This document shows, in pieces, positions 1 to 8,740 of a DNA stretch of 64,000 nucleotides. The position numbers and the translations under genes were made by a program. The DNA comes from Candidatus Aminicenantes bacterium UBA2190 (GTDB lineage Bacteria > Acidobacteriota > Aminicenantia > UBA2199): positions 1 to 64,000 of the forward strand of contig DCVK01000015.1 in assembly GCA_002335385.1 (NCBI GenBank), written 5' to 3'. The stretch's first letter is position 1. Each line of letters begins with the position of its first letter. The notes beneath the pieces were generated by a model, which made no database searches, was not told the DNA's origin, and saw nothing but the letters and a program-made list of their open reading frames with translations.

Positions 1-1
1 C

Positions 2-595
2 ATCGAGGACCCGATCGAGTACCTCTTCGACAAGAACCTTTCGGTCGTCTCGCAGCGCGAGATCGGCCCGGACACCGAGTCGTTCGCCTCGGCCCTGCGC
101 GCCGCCATGCGCCAGGACCCCGACGTGCTGATGGTGGGCGAACTGCGCGACCACCAGACGGTGGACACCTGCCTGAAGGCCGCCGAGACCGGCCACCTGG
201 TCATGGCCTCGATCCACACCCCGGACGTCATGCGCACCCTGAACCGCCTGCTGGGGTATTTCCCGGCCGAGGAGCACCCATCGGTGCGCCAGCGCCTGTC
301 GGAGAACCTGGTGGCCATCGTCTCCCAGCAGCTGCTCCCCTCCATGGACAAGAGCGGCATGTTCCCCGCCTGCGAGGTCATGCTGGCCAACAAGACCATC
401 GAGATGTGCCTGAAGAATCCCGAGAAGACCAACGAGATCCTCTCCCATATCGCCAAGAACCGCGACCTGGGGATGCAGACCTTCGACCAGCACCTGATCG
501 AGCTGGTCAAGGCGCGCAAGATCTCCATGGACGACGCCATGCAGGCCGCGGAGCAGGCCGAGCAGCTTGAGCGCGACATGACGATCGAGGAATGA
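2..595 (+). CDS. pilT: PilT-family twitching ATPase, C-terminal part (5' end outside window)
   Basis: Hexameric type IV pilus retraction ATPase of the PilT/PilU branch of secretion ATPases. The reading frame is open from base 2, so the start and Walker A lie upstream of the window. Visible family motifs are the Asp box at the left edge (IEDPIEY), the Walker B segment RQDPDVLMVGELRD, the AAETGHLV stretch and the His box ASIHT, followed by the usual C-terminal helices and an acidic tail. The first in-frame ATG at 107 falls inside the Walker B segment and cannot be the real start. The gene converges on the mglA-containing operon on the other strand; MglA-type GTPases control pilus polarity in myxobacteria, so a motility link is plausible but inferred. 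PilT versus PilU cannot be separated from this part. Confidence 0.9.
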   Translation: MEDPIEYLFDKNLSVVSQREIGPDTESFASALRAAMRQDPDVLMVGELRDHQTVDTCLKAAETGHLVMASIHTPDVMRTLNRLLGYFPAEEHPSVRQRLSENLVAIVSQQLLPSMDKSGMFPACEVMLANKTIEMCLKNPEKTNEILSHIAKNRDLGMQTFDQHLIELVKARKISMDDAMQAAEQAEQLERDMTIEE

Positions 596-791
596 AATGA
601 CCCTTGCAGGAATGGGTAATGTGCCTACGTGACGCGTAACGCGTGACACGTGACACGAAAGATAAAAAAAGTGCTTTCCTCTTTATCATCACGCATCACG
701 GAGTTCTGAAAGTTCGTTCCCGCATCACGTAGACTAATTATCCATCTCTCTTTCGAATCACGGATCACGGATCACGAATTACGGAGTTCAG
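596..791. repeat. Convergent intergenic region with three period-7 arrays
   Basis: Positions 628-655 hold four heptamers of the CGTGACG type (CGTGACG, CGTAACG, CGTGACA, CGTGACA). Positions 688-701 hold two heptamers of CGTGATG on the minus strand. Positions 757-784 hold four of ATCACGG type (ATCACGG twice, ATCACGA, ATTACGG). The last array ends 7 bp from the stop codon of the MauE-like gene. No gene is visible between the two convergent stops. Confidence 0.75.
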
Positions 792-1250
792 TCAATCTCG
801 ATTCCCCTTCTCCCGGCCGAAGAACACGATGACCAGTCCAGGAATGAGGATCAGCAGGTCGCGGAGAATGAGGCCCCAGGCGTTCTCGGTATCGCTGGCC
901 GAGGTGGAGAAGCAGCCGCAGTTCACGTCGATGCCGCGCAGGGCGTTGACGCCCAGGGCCAGGATGAAGACCAGCAGCAGCAGCGAGAGCAGGCCGGCCG
1001 CGCTGCGCGTCCAGATGCCGGCGACCAGCAGCAGCCCGGCGGTGAGTTCCAGCCAGGGCAGGACCAGGGCCGGCAGGGTGACCAGGATATCGGGCAGGAT
1101 GGCGTAATTGGCGATGATCCTGGCGAACTCGTCCGGGTGGGCGATCTTGTCCAGGCTGGAATAGATGAAGATCCCGCCCAGCGCCAGGCGACAGAGCCCC
1201 TGCAGCCACGTTGAGGAGAGGATCCCGCGCAGGCTACTTTTCAACGGCAT
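792..1250 (-). CDS. MauE/DoxX-family membrane protein with CxC motif
   Basis: A 152-aa integral membrane protein with four hydrophobic segments (about residues 20-38, 53-76, 83-104, 126-145), the usual DoxX/MauE length and topology. Between helices three and four lies NCGCFS with Cys111 and Cys113. Such a cysteine pair is typical of MauE-like proteins thought to support disulfide or thiol chemistry at the membrane. Its start overlaps the end of the upstream rhodanese gene by 17 bp, so the two are probably translated together. A joint role in sulfur or thiol transfer across the membrane is inferred from that pairing, not shown. It is the last gene of the mglA-led operon. Confidence 0.8.
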   Translation of the reverse strand: MPLKSSLRGILSSTWLQGLCRLALGGIFIYSSLDKIAHPDEFARIIANYAILPDILVTLPALVLPWLELTAGLLLVAGIWTRSAAGLLSLLLLVFILALGVNALRGIDVNCGCFSTSASDTENAWGLILRDLLILIPGLVIVFFGREKGNRD

Positions 1251-1704
1251 GGCCCCTCCCGATCCATTCCTCCATCCCCCCCTTGAAGAGGAGGATCTTC
1301 CTCAGCCCCTTGTCCCACAGGCGGCGGGCCAGCTCGGGCGAGTCGCTGCAGGTCGGATCGCTGCAATACAGTATCAGCAGGTCCGCCTGGCGCAATTCCG
1401 CTTCCCAGCGGGAGAAGCCCTCGGCGAATTCTCCCAGCGGCAGGCTGAGCGCGCCGGGAACATGGCCCAAGCGGTACGCGGCGGCGGCGCGGGCGTCCAC
1501 GAGCAGGGTGGCGGAGGCCCCGCGCACCTGGTCGACGAAATCGGCGTCCACCTCGCCGACGGTCGGCATGGCGGAGACCGGAGCCGGCAGCGGCCGCAGC
1601 AGCGGCAGCGGTTCGGCGGAAAAAAAATTGACGGCCAGGCCCACGGCCGCGGCGACGGCGATCAGGACCAGCATCTGCGCCAGGTGCCTTCTTTGGAATG
1701 TCAT
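1234..1704 (-). CDS. Membrane-anchored rhodanese-domain protein
   Basis: A 156-aa protein with an N-terminal hydrophobic anchor (about residues 10-27), a Pro-rich linker and a single rhodanese domain (about 50-155). The domain shows the DAR...Y..GHVPGA signature near residue 70 and the active-site segment YCSDPTC with Cys114 where the catalytic persulfide cysteine sits. Cys119 is an additional cysteine in the loop. The final GGMEEW block is typical of rhodaneses. The start lies 15 bp after the yifB stop and the end overlaps the MauE-like gene. The family transfers sulfane sulfur or acts as a redox switch; the substrate here is unknown. Confidence 0.85.
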   Translation of the reverse strand: MTFQRRHLAQMLVLIAVAAAVGLAVNFFSAEPLPLLRPLPAPVSAMPTVGEVDADFVDQVRGASATLLVDARAAAAYRLGHVPGALSLPLGEFAEGFSRWEAELRQADLLILYCSDPTCSDSPELARRLWDKGLRKILLFKGGMEEWIGRGHAVEK

Positions 1705-1719
1705 CCCGCCGTTCGCTCC

Positions 1720-3249
1720 TCAGAACCGGCTCATGTCCAGCGAGCGGTACTGCAGCGCCTCCTGCACGTGCGGCGGCGCGATCCGCTCCTCGCCCTGCAG
1801 GTCGGCGACGGTGCGCGCCACCTTCAGCACCCGGAAATAGCCGCGGGCGCTCAGGTCGAACTTTTCCACGGCCTGGCGCAGCAGCCGCTCGCCCTCCTCG
1901 TCCAGCGGGCAGAAGCGGCGGATCTCGGCGTTGCGCATCTGGCCGTTGGCGAACAGCTTGCGCTTCAGAGCGCGGAAACGCTGCGCCTGCAGGTCGCGCG
2001 CCCGGGAGACCCGGGCGCGGATGGCGCCGGAGCCTTCAGCCAGCGCGGAAGAAGTGATCTCCTCCAGCTTGACCTTCCTCACCTCGAGCTGCAGGTCGAT
2101 GCGGTCCAGCAGCGGCTTGGACAGCTTGGAGTAATAGCGGCGCTTCTGGTAAGAGGCGGCGCCGCAGCCGTTATCGCCGAAGCCGGCGGCGTCCTGGCTG
2201 GGGTTCATGGCCGCCACCAGCATGAAGCGCGCCGGGAAGGTGGCCGAGGTCAGCGAGCGCGAGACCGTGATCTGGCCATCCTCCAGGGGCTGGCGCAGCA
2301 CCTCCAGGGCCGAGCGCTTGAAATAGGGGATCTCGTCGAGGAACAGGACTCCGTTGTGCGCCAGGGAGATCTCGCCCGGCACCGGGTACTTGCCGCCGCC
2401 GCTGATGCCCACGTCGGAGATGGTGTGGTGCGGCGAGCGGAACGGCCGGCGGCGCATCAGCCCGCCGCCGGCACCCAGCAGGCCGGCCGCACTGTAGATC
2501 AGGGAGGTTTCCAGCACCTCGTCGTCGCTCATCTCCGGCAGGATGGAAGGCAGCGCCCTGGCGATCATTGACTTGCCCGAACCCGGGGCGCCGATCATCA
2601 GGACGTTGTGCGAGCCGGCGGCGGCGATCTCCATGGCCCGTTTGGCCAGGTACTGCCCCTTGATCTCGCAAAAATCATTGTCCGCGGGGTCGGCGGCGGG
2701 ACGGACGGCGGAGCCGCGAGCGGGGGCGAAACGCTCCGGGTGCTCGGCCAGTTCGATCACCTCGGCCAGGTTCTTCAGGGCATAGACCTCGATGCCGCTG
2801 ACGAACTGGGCCTCCTCCCGGTTCTCATAGGGAATGACGATGCCCCGCCAACCGTGCTGGCGGGCGAACAGGGCGATGTTCAGCACCCCCTTGACCGGGT
2901 TCAGGCCGCCCTCGAGGCTCAGCTCACCGTAGAACAGCAGCTCGGAGAAGGCCGCCCCGGACAGGCGGTAGCGGTTCATGACGATGCCCGCGGCCATGGG
3001 CAGGTCGAGGGCCGAGCCCTCCTTGCGCACGTCGGCCGGAGAGAGATTGACCACGATCTTGGTGGCCTGCGGATAGTCGAAATTCTGGTGGCCGATGGCC
3101 AGCTTCAGGCGTTCGCGGCTCTCCTTGACGGCGTTATCCGGCAGGCCGACGATAACGATGCCCGGAATGCCGCGCGAGAAGCCGACTTCGACCTCGGTGG
3201 CCACCACCTCCAAACCGTTGAGAACGGCCGAGTGGATGCGGCTGACCAT
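1720..3249 (-). CDS. yifB: YifB/ComM-family Mg-chelatase-like AAA+ ATPase
   Basis: A 509-aa protein with the standard YifB/ComM layout: N-terminal Lon-protease-like fold (residues 1 to ~190; GLPDNAVKESRER, VNLSPADVRKEGSALDLP), an AAA+ Mg-chelatase domain with Walker A GAPGSGKS near residue 220, FRSPHHT and a Walker B block LFLDEIP, and a C-terminal Mg-chelatase domain. ComM is a branch-migration helicase in natural transformation in some bacteria; a comEC-type gene lies at the far end of this window but is not linked to it. I chose the ATG at 3249 because it overlaps the upstream stop as TAATG. The frame remains open for 59 residues upstream, but that stretch lies inside the mltD-like gene and looks non-coding. 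Confidence 0.93.
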   Translation of the reverse strand: MVSRIHSAVLNGLEVVATEVEVGFSRGIPGIVIVGLPDNAVKESRERLKLAIGHQNFDYPQATKIVVNLSPADVRKEGSALDLPMAAGIVMNRYRLSGAAFSELLFYGELSLEGGLNPVKGVLNIALFARQHGWRGIVIPYENREEAQFVSGIEVYALKNLAEVIELAEHPERFAPARGSAVRPAADPADNDFCEIKGQYLAKRAMEIAAAGSHNVLMIGAPGSGKSMIARALPSILPEMSDDEVLETSLIYSAAGLLGAGGGLMRRRPFRSPHHTISDVGISGGGKYPVPGEISLAHNGVLFLDEIPYFKRSALEVLRQPLEDGQITVSRSLTSATFPARFMLVAAMNPSQDAAGFGDNGCGAASYQKRRYYSKLSKPLLDRIDLQLEVRKVKLEEITSSALAEGSGAIRARVSRARDLQAQRFRALKRKLFANGQMRNAEIRRFCPLDEEGERLLRQAVEKFDLSARGYFRVLKVARTVADLQGEERIAPPHVQEALQYRSLDMSRF

Positions 3250-4640
3250 TACTCTCCCCCGGGGATGATGAGGTGCATGCCCGGCCGGATTAAAGTGGAC
3301 CTCATTCCGTTGGCCGACTGGATGCGCCGCACCGAGGTGCCGTGACGGCGGGCGATGGCGGACAGCGTGTCGCCGGAACGTACGCGGTAGGAGTTGTAGC
3401 GCGGGATCTTGCCGGCCGGGATGCACTCCAGGCCGGCCAGCGCCGTCTCGTCGGCTGCCGCCGGCACGCGCAAGGCATATGCCGAGGCGTTGCTGGGGGT
3501 GAAGTCGCGCAGCAGCTCGGGGTTCAGCTTCTTCAGTTCGGCCAGCGGCATCTGCAGCCGCTCGGCCACCCGCGGCAGCGACACCGGCGAGGGCACCTCG
3601 ACCGTCTTGCTGCCGGCCAGCAGCGGCTCGCCGCCGCCGAGGCTGAAGCCGTACTCGGAGGGAGAGCGGGCGATGATCAACGAGGCCAGGAAGGCGGGCA
3701 CGTAGTTCTTGGTCTCGCGACGGATGTGGTGGCTGCGGTTGATGGTGAAGAAGTCGGCCGTCTGCAAAGCGCGCATGGCCTTCTCGACCCGGCGCGGGCC
3801 GCCGTTGTAGCAGGCCAGGGCGATGTACCAGTCGTTGTACTCCTCGTACAGGTGCTTGAGGAAGCGAGCCGCCGCATCGGCGGCCTTGAACGGGTCGAGG
3901 CGCTCATCGACCTGCCAGTCGACGCGCAGCCCGAACAGGCGCGCCGTCGCGGCCATGAACTGCCACGCACCCCGGGCGCGGGCCCGCGACGTGGCGTCGA
4001 CCCGGAAGCCGCTTTCGATGATCGGCAGGTAGGCCAGGTCCTCGGGGAGGCCGTGACGGCGGAAGATCTCCTGGAAGGGGCCGATGAACTCGCCCATGCG
4101 ATCGAGGGCCCGCTGGATGCCGTCGTGGCGGATGGTCTGGAAAGCCTTCAAAAAGGAGACCACCTGGGGATTAACGATCACCGGCAGGCTGTAGGCGACG
4201 GCGGCGGCCTCACCGACCTTATGCTGCAGGTCCTGGACGTCCTTCTCCGAGGGCAGGAACAGCGGCGTGGCGATGACCTGGTCGAGGAAGGCCTCGTGCT
4301 TGCCGTTCTCGGGGCTATTCTTGTCCTTCAGGTAGCTCAGCTCGATGGCGGCGATCCTGCGCACCAGGCCGTCCAGCGCCGCGCGGCGGCCGTCCTCGGC
4401 CGTGCCGGCGTCGAGCAGCACGTCCAGCGAGCGGTCGAAGCATTCCTTCGCCCCCTGCATGTCCTTTTTTTCCAGGAGGGCCTTGCCGCTTTGGAAAATG
4501 GCCTCGGCCCTGGCCGCCGGGCCCGGGATCGCGCGCGGGTCAGGGACGGTGCGCGGCGACGAAACGGCGGGGCGGGAGGAGGCGCAGGCGGCCGCCAGCA
4601 ACAGGGCGGCAAGCGGCAGCAACGACCTAGCTTTTGACAT
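3249..4640 (-). CDS. mltD: Lytic transglycosylase, MltD-like lipoprotein with LysM
   Basis: A 463-aa lipoprotein (signal peptide ending LLLAAAC) that should cleave peptidoglycan glycan strands in the periplasm. An alpha-helical N-terminal region (about 25-160) is followed by an SLT domain with IIESGF (catalytic Glu near residue 209), ARGAWQFM, and the ALACYNGG block. A weak LysM-like segment (PRVAERLQMPLAELKKLNP) and a clear C-terminal LysM (YRVRSGDTLSAIARRHGTS) follow. The ATG at 4640 overlaps the mglA gene by 14 bp and directly precedes the lipoprotein signal. A start further upstream would put charged residues ahead of the signal peptide. Confidence 0.92.
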   Translation of the reverse strand: MSKARSLLPLAALLLAAACASSRPAVSSPRTVPDPRAIPGPAARAEAIFQSGKALLEKKDMQGAKECFDRSLDVLLDAGTAEDGRRAALDGLVRRIAAIELSYLKDKNSPENGKHEAFLDQVIATPLFLPSEKDVQDLQHKVGEAAAVAYSLPVIVNPQVVSFLKAFQTIRHDGIQRALDRMGEFIGPFQEIFRRHGLPEDLAYLPIIESGFRVDATSRARARGAWQFMAATARLFGLRVDWQVDERLDPFKAADAAARFLKHLYEEYNDWYIALACYNGGPRRVEKAMRALQTADFFTINRSHHIRRETKNYVPAFLASLIIARSPSEYGFSLGGGEPLLAGSKTVEVPSPVSLPRVAERLQMPLAELKKLNPELLRDFTPSNASAYALRVPAAADETALAGLECIPAGKIPRYNSYRVRSGDTLSAIARRHGTSVRRIQSANGMRSTLIRPGMHLIIPGGE

Positions 4641-5628
4641 CCAGGATGATCGTGACCTTTTTGGTCTCGGGACGCAGGACGATATCGAGCGACCGCAGGG
4701 AGCGGCCTTCACCGTCGCGGATCTCCACGCCCAGACGGCCGTTGCCCGCGGTTATTCTTTCGATGCGCGTGATGCGGCTGGGATCCTCCAGGCCTCCCAG
4801 GAGATCGCCCAGCGACCGCCCTGCCGGGGCGGGGCGGCGCGGCTCGGAGGCGGGCTGGGCCGCGGCCCTTTCATCAGCCGGCGCTGCCGCCGGCGCCTGG
4901 GTGATCACTTCCCGGCCGGCCTCGCGGGCCTGCAGCTGCTCGACGCTTACTTTCTTCACCGGCAGATCCTCCATCTTTACGATCTGCTGGTCGTGGTTGA
5001 CGTCAAAATGAACGGCCACGTTCTTGGGAGTGCGGATGGAGTGGTCCAGCGCCTCCTTGATGCGCACCAGGGTCAGGGACGATATCTCGCGCAGGGTCTC
5101 GATGACGCCGCGGCCGTTGCGGGCCACGGCCTCGAAATGCGGCCGGCTGAGCTGGTTCAGGGCGCCGTTCATCTTTTCCACCGGCGAGATGTTCTTCAGG
5201 TCGCGCTTGTTGTACTGGAAAACCATGGGCATTTCCTCGATGCGGTGCGAGTAGAATCCCAGGTTCTCCCTCAGGTTGTCGAAACTCTCGCGGTTGGCCT
5301 GCTCCATGAGCTCCTGCGAGTCGGCCACGAACACGATGCCGTCGGCCCCCTTGAGGACCAGCTTGCGCGTCGAGTCGTAGAAGACCTGGCCGGGCACGGT
5401 GTACAATTGGAAGCGCGTCTCGTAGCCCTTGACCAGGCCGACGTTGATCGGCAGCAGGTCGAAGAATAGGGTGCGCTCGATCTCGGTCTCCATGCACACC
5501 AGCTCGCCGCGCGTGCGCGGGCTGGTCACCGAATAGATGTACTGCAGGTTGGTGGTCTTGCCGCCCAAGCCGGTGCCGTAATAGACGATCTTGGCGGTCA
5601 CCTGCTTCGACGTATGGTTGATCAGCAT
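4627..5628 (-). CDS. mglA: MglA-type Ras-like GTPase with C-terminal extension
   Basis: A 333-aa cytoplasmic small GTPase. The first ~195 residues match MglA: P-loop YGTGLGGKTTN near residues 17-27, switch segment TVPGQ, and the base-recognition motif NKRD. MglA proteins set cell polarity for gliding or type IV pilus motility. Unlike typical ~195-aa MglA, this one continues with a Pro/Ala-rich linker (about 225-265) and a ~60-residue beta-rich tail ending KKVTIILDVKS. The ATG at 5628 has an AAGGGAAAG ribosome site; an earlier ATG at 5676 lacks one. First gene of a five-gene operon with overlapping junctions. A pilT-like gene converges on the operon. Confidence 0.92.
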   Translation of the reverse strand: MLINHTSKQVTAKIVYYGTGLGGKTTNLQYIYSVTSPRTRGELVCMETEIERTLFFDLLPINVGLVKGYETRFQLYTVPGQVFYDSTRKLVLKGADGIVFVADSQELMEQANRESFDNLRENLGFYSHRIEEMPMVFQYNKRDLKNISPVEKMNGALNQLSRPHFEAVARNGRGVIETLREISSLTLVRIKEALDHSIRTPKNVAVHFDVNHDQQIVKMEDLPVKKVSVEQLQAREAGREVITQAPAAAPADERAAAQPASEPRRPAPAGRSLGDLLGGLEDPSRITRIERITAGNGRLGVEIRDGEGRSLRSLDIVLRPETKKVTIILDVKS

Positions 5629-5707
5629 TTCTTTCCCTTCCCCGGGGATTTTCGCATTTTTCCCGGGCAAAGTCAACGCCCGGCCGGGGACGGGGAAGAA
5701 AGAAAAG

Positions 5708-5862
5708 AGGTAAAGGGGTAGAGGGGTAAAGGGGTAGAGGGGTTAAGCGGTAAAGTGGTAGAGTAGTAGAGTGGTAAAGAGGGAAAGAGGTAATGAAAGA
5801 GCACTGGCCGGCCTCTCCCGGGGGCAGCTTCTTACTTTATCCCTTTACCCCTTTATCCTTGT
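5708..5862. repeat. Period-8 degenerate array with inverted counterpart
   Basis: Eleven consecutive octamers of the GGGTAAAG/GGGTAGAG type occupy 5708-5795. At 5839-5862 the complementary unit occurs (ATCCCTTT, ACCCCTTT, ATCCTTGT). The two halves could pair into a long imperfect hairpin with a ~43-nt loop. The element lies between the mglA start and the stop of the 951-aa barrel protein, 13 bp after that stop. Confidence 0.75.
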
Positions 5863-5874
5863 CTACCTGTTTTT

Positions 5875-8730
5875 CTAGAAGTCGAAGCCGATCCAGAAAT
5901 TCACGCCGGCGTATCTTTTTTGCGTGAAATCGGTGCGCCAGACCCACTCGACGTGGAAGGGGTAGCCGAAGAAAAAGAACTCGACGCCGTAGCCGTAGGA
6001 GGAGAGCGCGTCCTGGACCTTGAATCTCCCCTTCTCGAAAACGCGGTACGGCTCGTCATGGAACCACAGCCCGCCCAGGTCGAAGAAGAACACGCCCCGC
6101 AGGGGACCGACGACGCCGATGGGGGTCAGGGCGGCGTGGATCAGCGGGAAGCGGAACTCGGCGTTGAAGACGAAGCCCTTGTTGCCGACCACGCCGCGGA
6201 AATTGGCGGCGCGCAGCGTGTTGTTGCCGCCGGTCCAGAACAGCAGGGAATTGTCGCCGCCCGAGTAGAAGCCGCTCAGGCGGAAGGCCAGCAGGGTGTT
6301 GTTGTCCAGGCGCAGGTACTTGCGGGCATCGCCTTCCAGGGCATAGGCGTCGAGCGAGTTGGAGAACAGCTTGAGGTATTTGGCGGCGCTGAGGCGGAAG
6401 GTGTGGCCGCTGTTGGGCCCGTAGTAGGAGAAGCGCGTGGTCTCGGAGACCAGCGCCGCCTGCAGCGGCAGGGCGAAGCCGTTGAAGAACTGGCCGTATG
6501 GCAGCTCGAAACCGTAATAGAAGAGATCCGAGTCTTCCTCCTGATGGTAGGCTGAAATGGTCAGCTCGGCGCGGGTCGCACGGGAGAAGGGGTAGATCAG
6601 GGAGAAGTCGCCGCCGATGCGGCTGCGCAGCGAAAGGTACAGGTCGCTGACATAGGGGTAATAATAGGCGTCGCTCTCGGAGAACAGGTGGCCGTAGAAC
6701 TGCAGGCGGCGGCGCTGGTTGAGATAGGCCAGGTGGTAGGAGCGGTAGCCGTAGAAGGAGGCCAGGTAGAAGATGAAGTTGTGGTCGCCCAGCATGTCGG
6801 TGACGTTCAGGTAGGAGGAGCCGTAGAACCCGCCGCCGCTGTCGATGCCCAGGTTGACCGGCGGCAGCGAGCTGATGACCAGTTTTTCAAAGGGCTTGTA
6901 TTTCTTCACTTCCAGCGTGTCGGGTATGGCCGCGGCGGCATCGCCGCTGGCCACGGGCGCGGCCGCGGCGGCATGCTGCGCCGCGCTGAATTCCACCGCC
7001 TGCTGCGCCAGGGCGGGCTCGACGTCCTTCTTGAACAGCAGGAAGCTGCCCTTGTGATACGAGGAGATGACCAGCTTGCCCTTCTCGCCGGGGATCTCCA
7101 CCGGGAAGAAGTTGCCGGTGCGCACGTCGCTGTGGCGGCGGAAGATCCCGTTGTCCAGGTCCAGGGAGCAGATATTGTGGGCCCCGAGCTCGTCGGAGCT
7201 GTAGAAGACCGTCTTGCCGTCGAGGGCGAAGGCCGGGGCGATGTCGTTGAATTCGCCGCGGGTCAGCTGCACGGCCTGGTCGGGGTTCTCGCTCGCGGCG
7301 AGGAACAGGCGGTCGAAGCCGCCGGCGGTGGCCGAGTAGACGACCTTCTCGCCGTCGGGGGAAATGTCGACGGCCTTGACATAGGTGCGGCCGTCGGTCA
7401 GCCGGCGCACCTGGCCGCTTCCCAGGTCCAGGGAATAGAGGAAGGAGCGGATGCCTTCGATGCCGGTGAAGAGCAGCCGGTCCTGCCGGGGATGAAAGAC
7501 CGGCGAGCTGGGTTTCTGGATGTCGTTGACGCGGAACTCCTTGACCGCCCGGTTGCTGAGGGCGTTGAGCACGACCAGGTAGGTATCGAGCTCCTTGCGC
7601 GCGAAGAAGGCGATGTTCTCGCCGTGGCGGTCCCAGCTGAAGGAACGGCCGTCGGAAGGGATGAACTTGAAGTCGATGCCGTCGTAGGTGGACTTGAAGC
7701 CCGGCGTGACGTTCTTGATCACCTTGCCGTCCTTCAGGGACACCAGGATGATGTCGATCTTGTAGTCGCGGTAGTTCACCGTGACGATGGCCAGCAGCTC
7801 GCCGCCGGGGGAGACCTGGTGGGAGAACGAGTAGGCGAAGGGGAAATCGGGGCCGATGATGAAGCTATAGTCCTCCGGGTTTTCGCGGCCGATGAAGGCC
7901 CGGAAGCGGTCGCGGGCGTATTTCTTGAACTCGTAATTGAAGGTCTTGGGCGTGTAATTGAACTGATCCAGGAAGGAGCGGCGCTTGCTGACCAGGGCCG
8001 GGCGCCGCTGGCTGAGCAGCAGGTCGCGGATGCCCTTCCTGCCGAACTTCTCAAAGAAGAAATCGTACATCAAATGGCCGAAATCATAGGGAGTGCGGTT
8101 GGTGCCGTAGGGGGCGTTGATGTCGCCGTCCTCCTGCACCTCCGGCATGCGGTCGCTGAGCACGGCATCGATGACGGTCATGAGGTTGAAGCTTTCCCAG
8201 TGGCCGGTCATGAATTCGGCGTGCCCCTCCAGCACCCACAGCGGCGGCCGGTTGTAGTCGAACATGCCCGCGGGACGGTTCTTGTATAGGATCTCATGCT
8301 GGAACGAATGGGACAGCTCGTGGATGATCAGCCGGCCCAGGTCCTCGGCGGTGCGGTTGCCGTAGATGACCACGCGGTGGCCGACGGGCTCGGTGAAGCC
8401 CTCGAAGCTGCCGGGGGAGATGATCCCCGGGTAGAGGTTGGTCTGCTCCAGGTCGGTCTGCTTGTTGTAGAAGATGATCGGCGTCCTCTCCTCGATGGTC
8501 AGGTTCAGCAGCGAGGAGAGCTTCTCGTACGCCTTCTCGGCCTCGACCGCGATGCGGTTCAGCAGATCCTTGTCGTCGATGTAGTGGTAAATGCGGAAAT
8601 TCTTGGTGTCGGCATACTTCCAGGGGAAGGCCTGGCGTACGACCTTGTTCTTGCCGTAAAACATGGAATACTGTGCGGGCAGCGCCGCGGCCCACAGCAG
8701 CAGGGCCAGGGCCAGGATGTTTTTTTTCAT
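5875..8730 (-). CDS. Outer-membrane protein: HExxH metallopeptidase, beta-propeller and beta-barrel
   Basis: A 951-aa secreted protein (signal peptide 1-19, ALPAQ). Residues ~30-270 form a gluzincin-like domain with IIHELSH (His137, Glu138, His141) and a downstream WVLEGHAEF that can supply the third zinc ligand (Glu168 or Glu172). Residues ~290-610 are TolB/WD40-like propeller blades (SPDGEKVVYSA, FHPRQDRLLFTG, LDGKTVFYSSDE). A low-complexity Ala linker leads to a C-terminal barrel (~680-951) ending in Phe, as expected for BAM-dependent insertion and resembling Omp85-type barrels. It starts 10 bp after the preceding lipoprotein gene. Role unknown: surface protease or assembly factor are both possible. 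Confidence 0.85.
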   Translation of the reverse strand: MKKNILALALLLWAAALPAQYSMFYGKNKVVRQAFPWKYADTKNFRIYHYIDDKDLLNRIAVEAEKAYEKLSSLLNLTIEERTPIIFYNKQTDLEQTNLYPGIISPGSFEGFTEPVGHRVVIYGNRTAEDLGRLIIHELSHSFQHEILYKNRPAGMFDYNRPPLWVLEGHAEFMTGHWESFNLMTVIDAVLSDRMPEVQEDGDINAPYGTNRTPYDFGHLMYDFFFEKFGRKGIRDLLLSQRRPALVSKRRSFLDQFNYTPKTFNYEFKKYARDRFRAFIGRENPEDYSFIIGPDFPFAYSFSHQVSPGGELLAIVTVNYRDYKIDIILVSLKDGKVIKNVTPGFKSTYDGIDFKFIPSDGRSFSWDRHGENIAFFARKELDTYLVVLNALSNRAVKEFRVNDIQKPSSPVFHPRQDRLLFTGIEGIRSFLYSLDLGSGQVRRLTDGRTYVKAVDISPDGEKVVYSATAGGFDRLFLAASENPDQAVQLTRGEFNDIAPAFALDGKTVFYSSDELGAHNICSLDLDNGIFRRHSDVRTGNFFPVEIPGEKGKLVISSYHKGSFLLFKKDVEPALAQQAVEFSAAQHAAAAAPVASGDAAAAIPDTLEVKKYKPFEKLVISSLPPVNLGIDSGGGFYGSSYLNVTDMLGDHNFIFYLASFYGYRSYHLAYLNQRRRLQFYGHLFSESDAYYYPYVSDLYLSLRSRIGGDFSLIYPFSRATRAELTISAYHQEEDSDLFYYGFELPYGQFFNGFALPLQAALVSETTRFSYYGPNSGHTFRLSAAKYLKLFSNSLDAYALEGDARKYLRLDNNTLLAFRLSGFYSGGDNSLLFWTGGNNTLRAANFRGVVGNKGFVFNAEFRFPLIHAALTPIGVVGPLRGVFFFDLGGLWFHDEPYRVFEKGRFKVQDALSSYGYGVEFFFFGYPFHVEWVWRTDFTQKRYAGVNFWIGFDF

Positions 8731-8740
8731 GGGGACCGTC

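Noticed and set aside
1165..2571. Plus-strand open frame of 468 codons opposite yifB
   Set aside because: A shadow of the G+C-rich third codon positions of real minus-strand genes; low-complexity Gly/Ala/Gln product without motifs.
6688..8289. Plus-strand open frame of 533 codons
   Set aside because: Antisense to the barrel protein, which has signal peptide and catalytic motifs; the product is composition-driven.
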